DNA of 34,665 nucleotides from Candidatus Eiseniibacteriota bacterium. Its GTDB lineage: Bacteria > Eisenbacteria > RBG-16-71-46. The stretch is from the NCBI GenBank assembly GCA_025360715.1, contig JANYBS010000141.1, positions 1-34,665 of the forward strand. Direction: 5' to 3'. The notes beneath the pieces are model-generated. The model was not told where the DNA came from. It did no database searches and saw nothing but the letters and a program-made list of their open reading frames with translations. Every line of letters starts with the position of its first letter. Position 1 is the stretch's first letter. The translations under genes were made by a program, and so were the position numbers. Below are positions 25,121 through 32,912 of the stretch, piece by piece.

Positions 25121-28087
25121 ATGGCCCCGCATACGCACGGTGGGCGCCACGCGCGCTCGGCAGGCTTCACGATGGTCGAGTTGATGATCACGCTTGTGGT
25201 CTTCGCGCTCATCTTCGTCGCGGTCACCGCTGTCTTCCTGAGCGCCAGTCACAGCAAGGACCGCACGTCCGCGAACCTCGAGGCCACGCAGACCGCTCGT
25301 GCGACCCTCGACATGGTCTCGCGCGACCTGCGCAGCGCCGGCTATCAGGCCGATCAGGACTACGCCACGCCGCAACCGGCGATCGCGTACATCGACTCCA
25401 TGGAACTGATCGTCGCTGAGAACCAGATGCCGTACCCGGACGGCGCTACGGGGCCGGTCGCTCCGCTCGCGTATGCCCCGACCCACTCGCCGAATCCGGC
25501 CCCGCTCGTGGGCAATCAGTGGACGCCGCCGATCCGCTACCGCACCGGCGCCGAGCTCATCCGCTATACGCTCGATACCAACAATGATGGCGTGGTCGAC
25601 GCGAATGATCGCGCGACGGTGGCCGGCCTCGATGCCGCTGCGACGCCGAATCCCAACGACTACGTGCTCGTGCGCCAGGTGTACGGCGATTCCACAGGCA
25701 ACGTCGCCAACAGCAATGGCGGCGTGCAGGAGCGCGTGGCGCTGGTGCGCAAGCCGGGCGGCGGCGTGCCGCCGATCTACACCGTCTACATGAAGGGTTC
25801 GTCGACCGCCTACGACTGGTCGAACGGCCCCGTGCCAGCAGCGCAGCTCAACAACATCGAGCGTGTCGTCGTGCAGATCACGGCCGCCAGCGCGCGTCCG
25901 GACACCAAGGGCACATTCGCCCAGACCACGCTGCGGACGACCGTGAGCTCCATGCGCAACAACCCCAACATCGGCGCCACCGAGTACACGGTGAGCGGCT
26001 ATGTATACAACGACCTCAACCAGGACCGGACTTTCAACGGCTCGGACGTGGGTATCAGCAGCGCCACCGTGCAGCTGGGCCCGTCGTTCATCGCGTACAC
26101 GAACTCGGCGGGATACTTCTCGTTCCGCGTGCCGGCCGGCACCTACACGCTCAAGCACACACCGGCGGCCGGCTTCGGATCGTACCTGAGCCCGGATACG
26201 TTCTCGGTCGTCGTCACGAGCGCGAACCTCACTTATTCGTTCGCGGACACCGCCAAGTCCGGCGGCTTCGTGACGGTCAATGTGTGGAATGACCTCAACG
26301 GCAATGGCTCGGTCGATGTCGGCGAAGCCACGCTATCGGATATCGCCGTGAACATCGGCGGCACGGCGGCGTATACCGACGGCTACGGCAACGCGAGGAT
26401 CTTCGCGGCCGTGGGCGCATGGACCGCGATGGCAACCGTTCCGGACTCTATGATCGCCACGACGGCGAATCCGATCTCGGGCTTGATCGCGAATGGCGGC
26501 ACCGCCAGCGGTGCCATCGGCATGCAGGCCTCGCCCAACGGAACGGTGTCGGGCACGGTCTACCAGGACAACAACAAGAACGGCACGCAGGATTCCGGTG
26601 AATCCGGTATCGCCAACGTCTGGGTCGGCGTGACGACCGACGGCGGCGTGACCGTACAGGGCTACGCGTATACCGATGCGACCGGCAACTTCAAGGTCTC
26701 CTGCCCGGCGAACGACCCGCCCAAGACGCAGGCTTACACCGTCTACTGCGTGCCGCCCGCCAACACCTTCCCCACCACGACCACCGCGACCGGCGGAGTC
26801 TGGGTGAAACGGAACAACACCTCGTCGGGCTATTCGTTCGGCATGGCGACCTATCAGGTGATCACCCTCAACGCCAGCCGCGTGCTCAGTCTTGCCGCCT
26901 CCGACTTGATCGAGAATGACGCCGGCAAGAAGGGCAGCCCGCACGAGGACCAGGACCTGATCCTGGGCGCCGATGCCGGCGGCACCGACAACATCTCGGT
27001 CTGGTTCAACCAATACAACGCCAGCCCCCTCTTCAACGCCGCCCCGGACTACACGCGCAATGCGCCGCAGTCCGTGATGGCGATGGCAGTCGACACGCTC
27101 GATACCAGTGCGCCCATCGCGCGACCGGATCTGGTCACCGGCACCAAGTACACCCTGAACGGCAACTTCTTCGTGTGGCTGGACCAGAACACCAGCGGTA
27201 ACGAGGGTTTCTTCCCGCTCACGTACAGCACCGGCCTCAACTACAAGACAGCCGACAACGGCGACGTGCAGGCGGTCAAGACGCTCGACGTGATCGGCGG
27301 CAACATGCCCGACATCATCGTGGGTACCAAGGGCGCGACCGCGCTCACGGGATCGATCGAGATCTGGCAGAACAGCAACTCGGCCTCGCCCACGTTCACG
27401 CGCGCCGAGACTTACACCACCTTCGGCGCCACCTCGACGACGATCGGCGAAGTCACCGGCATGCAGCTCGCGGATCTCGACTCGGACGGCCTCAAGGACC
27501 TTATCGTGAGCACGCGCACCGGCGACTACTCGGGGCAAGTGATCTTCTTCAAGAACATGGGCAAGGCTGCGGTGGGCCAGCGCTTCTCGTACAGGTTCGC
27601 GCTGTCGTTCACGACCAACACGCCCACGTGTCTTGCCACCACGGACGTGGACCAGGACGGCGCCTCCGACGTGATCATCGGTACGAGGAACAGCACGTCG
27701 GGCGGCAAGATCATGTACCTGCGCAACTACGGCGCGTGGACGTGGTCGCTCGTGAAGGTGGTCACGCCCCCGGGCCTGGTCATGTCCATCGCCACCGCCG
27801 ACATGGGCGGCACGACTGGCGTGAATGACCTCATCGTGGGCTGGCGCGCCACGACGTCGGGCTACGGCGGCGGCGTGCTCATCTACTACCTGGACGTGCA
27901 CGGCATTCCCGACAATGGCGTCGATCCCTCCGGCGGTTCGATCGTCAACATGGTACCGGCCATCGCCAACGCGAACTTCAACTACGGCTCTTATCCGACC
28001 GGAGCTGCGACCCCGTATCTCACCGATCTCGCGGTCGGCGTGAAGGCGAGTGCAACGACCGGCTCGCTCGTCATCTTCATCCGGTAG
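25121..28087 (+). CDS. PilW-type minor pilin fused to SdrD-B-like modules and a seven-repeat FG-GAP propeller
   Basis: The protein has 988 residues, against about 200-350 for ordinary PilW. The prepilin leader ends SAG/FTMVELMITLVVFALIF (cleavage G15/F16, Glu at mature position 5). Residues 30-285 are PilW-like (ATLDMVSRDLRSAGYQAD). Three SdrD-B/Cna-B-like modules follow from about 288, 383 and 473, each with the calcium-loop pattern (VYNDLNQDRTFNGSD, VWNDLNGNGSVDVGE, VYQDNNKNGTQDSGE). From about 585 to the end are seven FG-GAP/VCBS-like repeats with DLDSDGLKDLIVST and DVDQDGASDVIIGT loops. No gap or stop breaks the frame. ATG 25121 follows GAGG by eight bases; ATG 25115, overlapping the PilV stop, is the alternative. 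The module order suggests a calcium-dependent tip adhesin in the place usually held by PilY1. Confidence 0.9.
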   Translation: MAPHTHGGRHARSAGFTMVELMITLVVFALIFVAVTAVFLSASHSKDRTSANLEATQTARATLDMVSRDLRSAGYQADQDYATPQPAIAYIDSMELIVAENQMPYPDGATGPVAPLAYAPTHSPNPAPLVGNQWTPPIRYRTGAELIRYTLDTNNDGVVDANDRATVAGLDAAATPNPNDYVLVRQVYGDSTGNVANSNGGVQERVALVRKPGGGVPPIYTVYMKGSSTAYDWSNGPVPAAQLNNIERVVVQITAASARPDTKGTFAQTTLRTTVSSMRNNPNIGATEYTVSGYVYNDLNQDRTFNGSDVGISSATVQLGPSFIAYTNSAGYFSFRVPAGTYTLKHTPAAGFGSYLSPDTFSVVVTSANLTYSFADTAKSGGFVTVNVWNDLNGNGSVDVGEATLSDIAVNIGGTAAYTDGYGNARIFAAVGAWTAMATVPDSMIATTANPISGLIANGGTASGAIGMQASPNGTVSGTVYQDNNKNGTQDSGESGIANVWVGVTTDGGVTVQGYAYTDATGNFKVSCPANDPPKTQAYTVYCVPPANTFPTTTTATGGVWVKRNNTSSGYSFGMATYQVITLNASRVLSLAASDLIENDAGKKGSPHEDQDLILGADAGGTDNISVWFNQYNASPLFNAAPDYTRNAPQSVMAMAVDTLDTSAPIARPDLVTGTKYTLNGNFFVWLDQNTSGNEGFFPLTYSTGLNYKTADNGDVQAVKTLDVIGGNMPDIIVGTKGATALTGSIEIWQNSNSASPTFTRAETYTTFGATSTTIGEVTGMQLADLDSDGLKDLIVSTRTGDYSGQVIFFKNMGKAAVGQRFSYRFALSFTTNTPTCLATTDVDQDGASDVIIGTRNSTSGGKIMYLRNYGAWTWSLVKVVTPPGLVMSIATADMGGTTGVNDLIVGWRATTSGYGGGVLIYYLDVHGIPDNGVDPSGGSIVNMVPAIANANFNYGSYPTGAATPYLTDLAVGVKASATTGSLVIFIR

Positions 28088-28103
28088 CGAAAGGGCAGGG
28101 ACG

Positions 28104-29327
28104 ATGCGCATCCACTTTCGGACCATCCAGAATGAGCGCGGCATGGCGCTGGTGATCGCCATGCTGGTCCTGCTCGTGATCACGCTGCTCGGGATCGTGC
28201 TCATGGCCAGCGTCGCGGTGAACCGCCGCGTCGCGGGCTCCGACGTGATGGTGCGCAAGGCGCTCGATTCGGCCGAAGCGGGAATCGCCGAGGCCACGTC
28301 ACGCCTGCGCAATGGCGATGCGCCCATGCCCACGAGCAATCCTCGGGCAGTCTCACAGATCTATCTGGCGGCCTCCGGCAGCATTCCGGCCGTGGGCGTT
28401 GACACCACGGCCATGGCGACCAGCCAGCCCAACGGCAGCTGGCTTACGTACTCGGATGCCACCAAGAACTCGAACGTGCTCACGATCCGCTTCAAGACCG
28501 ACGCGGCGCGCACGGTGATCTATCGCTACGACCCCACGAAGACCCCTTCGATCCAGACCAGCACGGGCTCGTATATCTACGAGATCACTTCGACCGGCCG
28601 GGCCGGCACCGCCAAGCGCACGGTGGTTGCCGATGTGATCGCGACGCCGGTGCAGGTGCTCGCGAAGGCGGCGATGACTGCGGGCTTCGACGTGAGCTTT
28701 GTCGGCAACGCGGTGGTCTGCGGCTACAATCACTCGCTCAGTACGCCAGTCGGCACAGGCGCCAGCGGCCGTGGATCCGCGCCCGACTGCGTGCCCTACG
28801 AGACCGTGGGCGGCGATCTTCCCGCGGCGTGGTCCACCGGCACGATCTCGGGAGGCGGAGCGTCTGGAACGACCGGCTCCCCCACGGCCAACATGCCCAA
28901 CCAGAGCGGATTCTACACCGGTCCCTGGCAGATGCTCGGCATGACGCAGTCGCAGTTCCAGTCCTACGTGGGCGCGCCGGTCGCGTCGATCTCGAACCTG
29001 AACGGCATCAACTACGTGGACAACGATGCGATCATGGGCAACCAGTCCAGCAGCGTCTCGCTCCACAGCGTGACCGGCGAGGGCCTGCTTTACGTGGACG
29101 GCGACGCCACGATGAACGCCGGCTTCACCTACACCGGCCTTGTGTACATCGAGGGCGACCTCAAGCTCAATGGTCAGGCGTGGATCCTGGGCGGCATGGT
29201 CGTGCGCGGTAAGACCACCATCAAGATGAACGGCGGCGCCACGATCCTGTACAGCAGCGACGCCATCTCGCAGAAGTTGGCGCAATATGGCGGGTCGTAC
29301 ACGACGCTCGCGTGGCGCGAGAACTGA
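28104..29327 (+). CDS. PilX-like pilus assembly protein with beta-helical C-terminal domain
   Basis: The protein has 407 residues. The N-terminus MRIHFRTIQNERG/MALVIAML has the PilX_N pattern, with prepilin cleavage at G13 and no Glu at mature position 5, as in GspK-type tip subunits. Residues 210-325 are low-complexity, rich in Gly, Ser and Thr, and hold two cysteines (VVCGYNH and APDCVPYE) that could form a disulfide. Residues 325-390 form a regular series of short strands (GLLYVDGDATM, GLVYIEGDLKL, GGMVVRGKTTI, GGATILYSS) like the bactofilin-type beta helix found in related PilX C-termini. ATG 28104 lies eight bases after an AAGGG. It is the last gene of the operon, followed by a strong terminator. 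Confidence 0.85.
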   Translation: MRIHFRTIQNERGMALVIAMLVLLVITLLGIVLMASVAVNRRVAGSDVMVRKALDSAEAGIAEATSRLRNGDAPMPTSNPRAVSQIYLAASGSIPAVGVDTTAMATSQPNGSWLTYSDATKNSNVLTIRFKTDAARTVIYRYDPTKTPSIQTSTGSYIYEITSTGRAGTAKRTVVADVIATPVQVLAKAAMTAGFDVSFVGNAVVCGYNHSLSTPVGTGASGRGSAPDCVPYETVGGDLPAAWSTGTISGGGASGTTGSPTANMPNQSGFYTGPWQMLGMTQSQFQSYVGAPVASISNLNGINYVDNDAIMGNQSSSVSLHSVTGEGLLYVDGDATMNAGFTYTGLVYIEGDLKLNGQAWILGGMVVRGKTTIKMNGGATILYSSDAISQKLAQYGGSYTTLAWREN

Positions 29328-29348
29328 CGTCTCACGCCGGAGACATCC

Positions 29349-29393
29349 AAATGCCTCGGCCCGTGCCTGTTCCCGGCGCGGGCCGAGGCATTT
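29349..29393 (+). terminator. Strong hairpin terminator of the pilin operon
   Basis: AAATGCCTCGGCCCG and its exact reverse complement flank an inner stem, giving about 19 pairs with one G-U and a seven-base loop. A run of three T ends the 3' arm, and the stem begins 22 bases after the PilX-like stop. It is symmetric with A/T ends and could act in both directions. Confidence 0.85.
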
Positions 29394-29524
29394 CCAGGAT
29401 TCCTCTCCGCTCGCCTGTCGCCTCCACAGACCGGCCCATATCGCTGCGAGATAACGTTTTCGGTCGATTCGCAAAAAACTATCCCTACCGGCTGCGCGGG
29501 CGAATCGCCAGCAGGACGCGAGTG

Positions 29525-29545
29525 CATTTCACCTTGGGTGAAATG
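29525..29545. promoter_or_regulatory. Perfect 9-bp inverted repeat in the leader of the lamin-tail gene
   Basis: CATTTCACC-TTG-GGTGAAATG is a perfect palindrome around a three-base centre, 108 bases before the TTG start. The low GC content of the arms stands out from the background. It may be a dimeric-regulator operator or an RNA hairpin in the leader. An A-rich stretch (TTCGCAAAAAACTATCC) lies 40 bases upstream and may be part of a promoter. Confidence 0.45.
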
Positions 29546-29606
29546 AACCGTGAAGCTGGAACTGGCGCCGACGATACCCCGCCAAGAACCGCGATCGCTC
29601 CTCCTC

Positions 29607-29657
29607 ATGCACGACACCTGCAACTTGACGATCCTTCGCGCAGGAGACGTCCGTTGA
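29607..29657 (+). promoter_or_regulatory. 16-codon leader frame ending at the TTG start of the lamin-tail gene
   Basis: ATG 29607 reads MHDTCNLTILRAGDVR and stops at TGA 29655-29657, which overlaps the TTG start (TTGA). It has no Shine-Dalgarno. The CCTGC at 29617-29621 can pair with GCAGG at 29640-29644, overlapping the AGGAG ribosome site, and CTCCTCCTC at 29598 could also mask it. Coupling or masking is possible but unproven. Confidence 0.25.
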
Positions 29658-31306
29658 ACACCTCCGGCAATGCGGTGCAACGAGTCTGTGTATGCGCCTG
29701 CATCCTCATCGCGTCGACAGCGAATAGCGCCAGTTCCCACACCATCTCGATCGATGCGGACGGCCGGGACTGGCGTGGGGTGACGTCCGCCAGTGACAAC
29801 CAGGGCCGCATCGCCCGTGACCACAGCCGCGGGGGCGAGTACGTGTGGCGGGATTCGCCCGGCGATCAACGCCCCTCTTGGCCCGCACGCCCGCACGACC
29901 TGCGCGAACTGCGCCTGACCGGCGATGCCGACCGTCTGTATATCGAAGCCGTCTTCGCCGGCCCGGTCTCCGTTGCGGGCGACAGCACGCTCCAGCTGCA
30001 ACTCGCCATCGACACCGACCGCTTCACCGGATCGGGCGGGTCGGCCTTCGTGGCTGGCGCCGCGACCCAGGTCGCCGCCAACGCGGATTACGAATACCTC
30101 CTGCAGACGCGCTTCGGTTCGGGCCAACCGCCCGTGCTGCGCGATGCGAACGGCGTGCCGACCTCCACTGTGGTGCAGGCGGCGCTCTCTTCCGCCGGAG
30201 TGCTCGAGTGCGCGATCCCGTGGACCGCGTTCGGCTCGGCGAATCCGCTCTTCGATCCCCTGCGGTTCACTGCCGCCGTGTTCCTGAGCGATGCGGCGGA
30301 TCGGGCACTGGCCGCGGCCGATACCATCGCCAGCCGCGCGGCCGACGTCGTGACCCAGAACGGCGCGCCCGGGGCCACTGGCACCACCGCAGGCGAAGTC
30401 GCCGATGGCATCGTGAACTATTCCTTCGATATCTATTTCGATGTGCACGGTGATGCGGTCGCCCCGGTGGAGATCAGCGAGATCTATTTCGGCGGCGGCG
30501 TGAAGCAGCAGTGGATCGAGGTCGTGAATGCCTCCCAGGACGTGGTGCCGCTTGGCACCTGGTCCATCGGCGATGCCGAGACGCCCAACGACGGCGAAGC
30601 CATGGCCCATTTCCCCAACGTGTTCCTCTCGCCCGGCGTGAACTTCGTCGTCGCGCGCAACGGTCTCACGTTCTTCCAGGACCACGCGTTCCGCGCGAAC
30701 GCGGAGTGCGAGAACGTTGACGGCGCCACGCCCGACATGTTGCCGTTCGCGCAATGGGCCGCGACCACACAGTTCAACATCCCCAACGCAGGCGACCAGG
30801 TGCTGCTCCTGGACCGCGCGAACACCATCGTCGATGTGGTCACGTTCAAGAACAGCTCATACCCGGGCGTCACGCCGCACCCCGGCACACCCGCGTTTCA
30901 CTCGCTCGAGCGCACGAATGTGGATGTCGACACCGACGACTGTGCGCTCGACTTCATGGACGAGGCCGCGCCCAACCCGGGCACGACGTCGATTCCCACA
31001 AGTCGCGTGGGGGACGCAACGCAGACCCGCTTGCGATGGTCGCTGCCGGCGCCGAACCCGGCGCGGGGTCGCGTGAGCCTGACGCTGCACACGAGCCAGC
31101 CCGGCCCCGTCCGCATCGAAGTGCTCGATGTGAGCGGCCGCCGGGTGTGCGGATTGCTCGAGAACGCTGCGGCTGCCGCAGGCGATCTGGGCGTGGAATG
31201 GAACGGCCGCGACGCACGTGGAGCGAACGTCACGGCCGGGATCTACCTGGTACGCGCCACCACGAATGAGGGCATTCGGCAGATCCGCGTGGTGTGGCTG
31301 CGCTAG
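29654..31306 (+). CDS. Exported protein with lamin-tail domain and FlgD-like C-terminal module, TTG start
   Basis: The protein has 550 residues from TTG 29654, seven bases after AGGAG. No ATG fits the signal peptide (NTSGNAVQRVCVCACILIAS, cleavage near ANSASS). The first 240 residues contain ISIDADGRDWRG, LTGDADRLYIEAVF and LQLAIDTDRF, like CBM9/DOMON-type sugar-binding beta sandwiches. From about 271 to 410 follows a lamin-tail domain (ISEIYFGG, QQWIEVVNASQDVVPLGTW, SPGVNFVVARNG, GDQVLLLDRANTIVDVVTF). The final 90 residues are a FlgD-Ig-like module (PNPARGRVSLTLH, VLDVSGRRV, VEWNGRDARG, GIYLVRATT, RVVWLR). It probably acts on the cell surface or outside. It stands behind the pilin-operon terminator, so it is expressed separately. 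Confidence 0.87.
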   Translation: MNTSGNAVQRVCVCACILIASTANSASSHTISIDADGRDWRGVTSASDNQGRIARDHSRGGEYVWRDSPGDQRPSWPARPHDLRELRLTGDADRLYIEAVFAGPVSVAGDSTLQLQLAIDTDRFTGSGGSAFVAGAATQVAANADYEYLLQTRFGSGQPPVLRDANGVPTSTVVQAALSSAGVLECAIPWTAFGSANPLFDPLRFTAAVFLSDAADRALAAADTIASRAADVVTQNGAPGATGTTAGEVADGIVNYSFDIYFDVHGDAVAPVEISEIYFGGGVKQQWIEVVNASQDVVPLGTWSIGDAETPNDGEAMAHFPNVFLSPGVNFVVARNGLTFFQDHAFRANAECENVDGATPDMLPFAQWAATTQFNIPNAGDQVLLLDRANTIVDVVTFKNSSYPGVTPHPGTPAFHSLERTNVDVDTDDCALDFMDEAAPNPGTTSIPTSRVGDATQTRLRWSLPAPNPARGRVSLTLHTSQPGPVRIEVLDVSGRRVCGLLENAAAAAGDLGVEWNGRDARGANVTAGIYLVRATTNEGIRQIRVVWLR

Positions 31307-31322
31307 CGGGTCCGCAGGCTCG

Positions 31323-32687
31323 TCAGTCCTTGGCGTCCAGATCCTGCAACACGCCCAGCACGCTGCGCCACGCATCTTCCACGGCCACGAACGCCAACTC
31401 CTCCTCACCTGGAAGCTCGCCCAACCACACGGGCCGGCGGTGCGTGTCGGTGTAGAACTCGCTGCGGTAGCGCCGGTCGTAGCGCACTCGCGAGCGGGCT
31501 TCGCGCGCTTTCTGCATGAAGGCCGGCAAGGTCCACGTGCCCATGCGCTCGCTCCAGCGCGAGTCGGCCTGCTTGCCGCGGTCGGGATCGGCGCGGCGCG
31601 CATCGCCCGGCAGCAGCACGTAGTCGTCGGGTCCGGATTCCGGGCGGAAGTCCGTCCACGCGGTGCGCGCTGCCGTCTTGCCCGGCAGCTCACGATGCGC
31701 GACCACAGCGCCGGTGCGCACGTCGAGAACGTCGAAGTCGTACTGCACGGTGACCTCACGGTCGCTCAGGGTCACGCGCAGGGACTGCTCCTCCCAGCGC
31801 ACCACCGAGTTGCCTTGCGCGTCCTTGCTCTCGCGCTTGCGATAGATGGGAGCCACCAGTTCGCTCTGGTTGCTCGACGACCGCAGGCCGGCCAGATGTC
31901 CGCAGACCACGCGCTGCGCGCCCAGCCTGTGGCCGATCGCGAGCGCCTGCTCGCGCGTAAGCTCGTGCGTGTCCGCCATGCTCACGCGCGCCTCCACCGA
32001 ATCGAGCGGGATCACCTCGGTGAACTGGAAGTGGTCCGAGCTCCCGCCGCCCATGTGCTGATACATGCGCTCGCACAGGTCCTGCGAAAGTCCCGGCACG
32101 CGCACACCGTCTGCGAACGGCAGCACGGCGATGCGCGTGAGCGCAGCTGCGTAGGCGGCATCCTGCTGCTTGGCGACATCACGGAAGTCGTCTTCATAGC
32201 GCCGCGAGCTGGTGAAGTCCCGCCATGCTTCCTTTGGACGCTTCGCGGCCATCGCCAGCCGGCCGCGCGCGTACCACTGGCGCGCCGCCACGCGCAGGAA
32301 GCGCTCCTCGGACGCGTCGTACGCCGCATCGGGCGGCACAGTCGAGCCATGGCCAGCGACCTCGCCGCGGAACGTGCGGAACGTGAGCGCCAGGTCCGCG
32401 GCGCGGATCGTGTCGGCAGACGCAGTGGCGAGCACGCGCTCGCGGTAGTCCTGCGCCAGCCTTGCGCTCGAGGCATCGTAGGCCTCGCGTGCCGCCGCGT
32501 TCTGCCGATCCTTCTCGATGGCCTTGAGCGCTCGCGAATAGGCCAGGCGAAGTTCGCCCTTGGCCAGCGCCTGATCACTCTCCTTGGCCAGCTTCGTGGG
32601 GCCCGCGCAGGAGACCAGCGTGAGTGCGGCGAGACAGAGGAACGCGAGCAAAGCGCGAATCACGAGCGGCATTCTCGGCAGCGGCAT
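31323..32687 (-). CDS. Outer-membrane-type lipoprotein with TPR-like and CsgG/LpoB-like regions
   Basis: The protein has 454 residues. ATG 32687 follows GGAG by five bases and opens a lipoprotein signal (LAALTLVSC, lipidated C27). The next 100 residues are helical and TPR-like (ESDQALAKGELRLAYSRALK). A middle domain begins IAVLPFADGVRVPGLSQDLC and continues to ALAIGHRLGAQRVVCGHL. This pattern (defined strand, LPF, Leu-Ser, helix, later GAQ-V-G) is that of the CsgG/LpoB/GNA1162-like periplasmic lipoprotein fold. The C-terminal 200 residues are not recognised. No function is assigned; roles in envelope assembly are possible. A long open frame continues upstream in antisense to the phosphofructokinase gene, but it is not coding. 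It is convergent with the lamin-tail gene, 16 bases apart. Confidence 0.8.
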   Translation of the reverse strand: MPLPRMPLVIRALLAFLCLAALTLVSCAGPTKLAKESDQALAKGELRLAYSRALKAIEKDRQNAAAREAYDASSARLAQDYRERVLATASADTIRAADLALTFRTFRGEVAGHGSTVPPDAAYDASEERFLRVAARQWYARGRLAMAAKRPKEAWRDFTSSRRYEDDFRDVAKQQDAAYAAALTRIAVLPFADGVRVPGLSQDLCERMYQHMGGGSSDHFQFTEVIPLDSVEARVSMADTHELTREQALAIGHRLGAQRVVCGHLAGLRSSSNQSELVAPIYRKRESKDAQGNSVVRWEEQSLRVTLSDREVTVQYDFDVLDVRTGAVVAHRELPGKTAARTAWTDFRPESGPDDYVLLPGDARRADPDRGKQADSRWSERMGTWTLPAFMQKAREARSRVRYDRRYRSEFYTDTHRRPVWLGELPGEEELAFVAVEDAWRSVLGVLQDLDAKD

Positions 32688-32841
32688 CGTCACTCCGGGG
32701 TCGCAGACTCGGCCGCGCGCCTCCATGGCAGCGGCGGGTCCGCATCGTGCTGAGCCTGCCTCAGCGCGCTCAAGGTGTCGAGCGCCGCCCGCACCGCAAC
32801 GCAAACGGCAACCCGGCGCGCGCGCCGCTCGCGCGCTTGGC

Positions 32842-32870
32842 TTGACCGATTTGTTCGAACGCCGAACAAT
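32842..32870 (+). promoter_or_regulatory. Promoter of the phosphofructokinase gene with an overlapping inverted repeat
   Basis: TTGACC (32842-32847) and AACAAT (32865-32870) are 17 bases apart, each matching four or more consensus positions. Between and over the -10 lies TTGTTCG-AACGC-CGAACAA (32851-32869), a 7-bp inverted repeat with centre AACGC. A regulator bound there would block the -10. The start codon lies 43 bases after the -10. Confidence 0.5.
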
Positions 32871-32912
32871 GCCCGCGACCGGAGAGATCCGACATCCAGT
32901 GAAGGGACTTCC

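Noticed and set aside
26333-28339. Minus-strand open frame antisense to the PilW fusion
   Set aside because: The plus strand carries regular modules and Ca-loop repeats; the antisense has low-complexity Gly/Val/Arg only.
32851-32869. LexA (SOS) box at the phosphofructokinase promoter
   Set aside because: The Gram-positive-type box reads CGAAC-N4-GTTCG; here the arms are in the opposite order.
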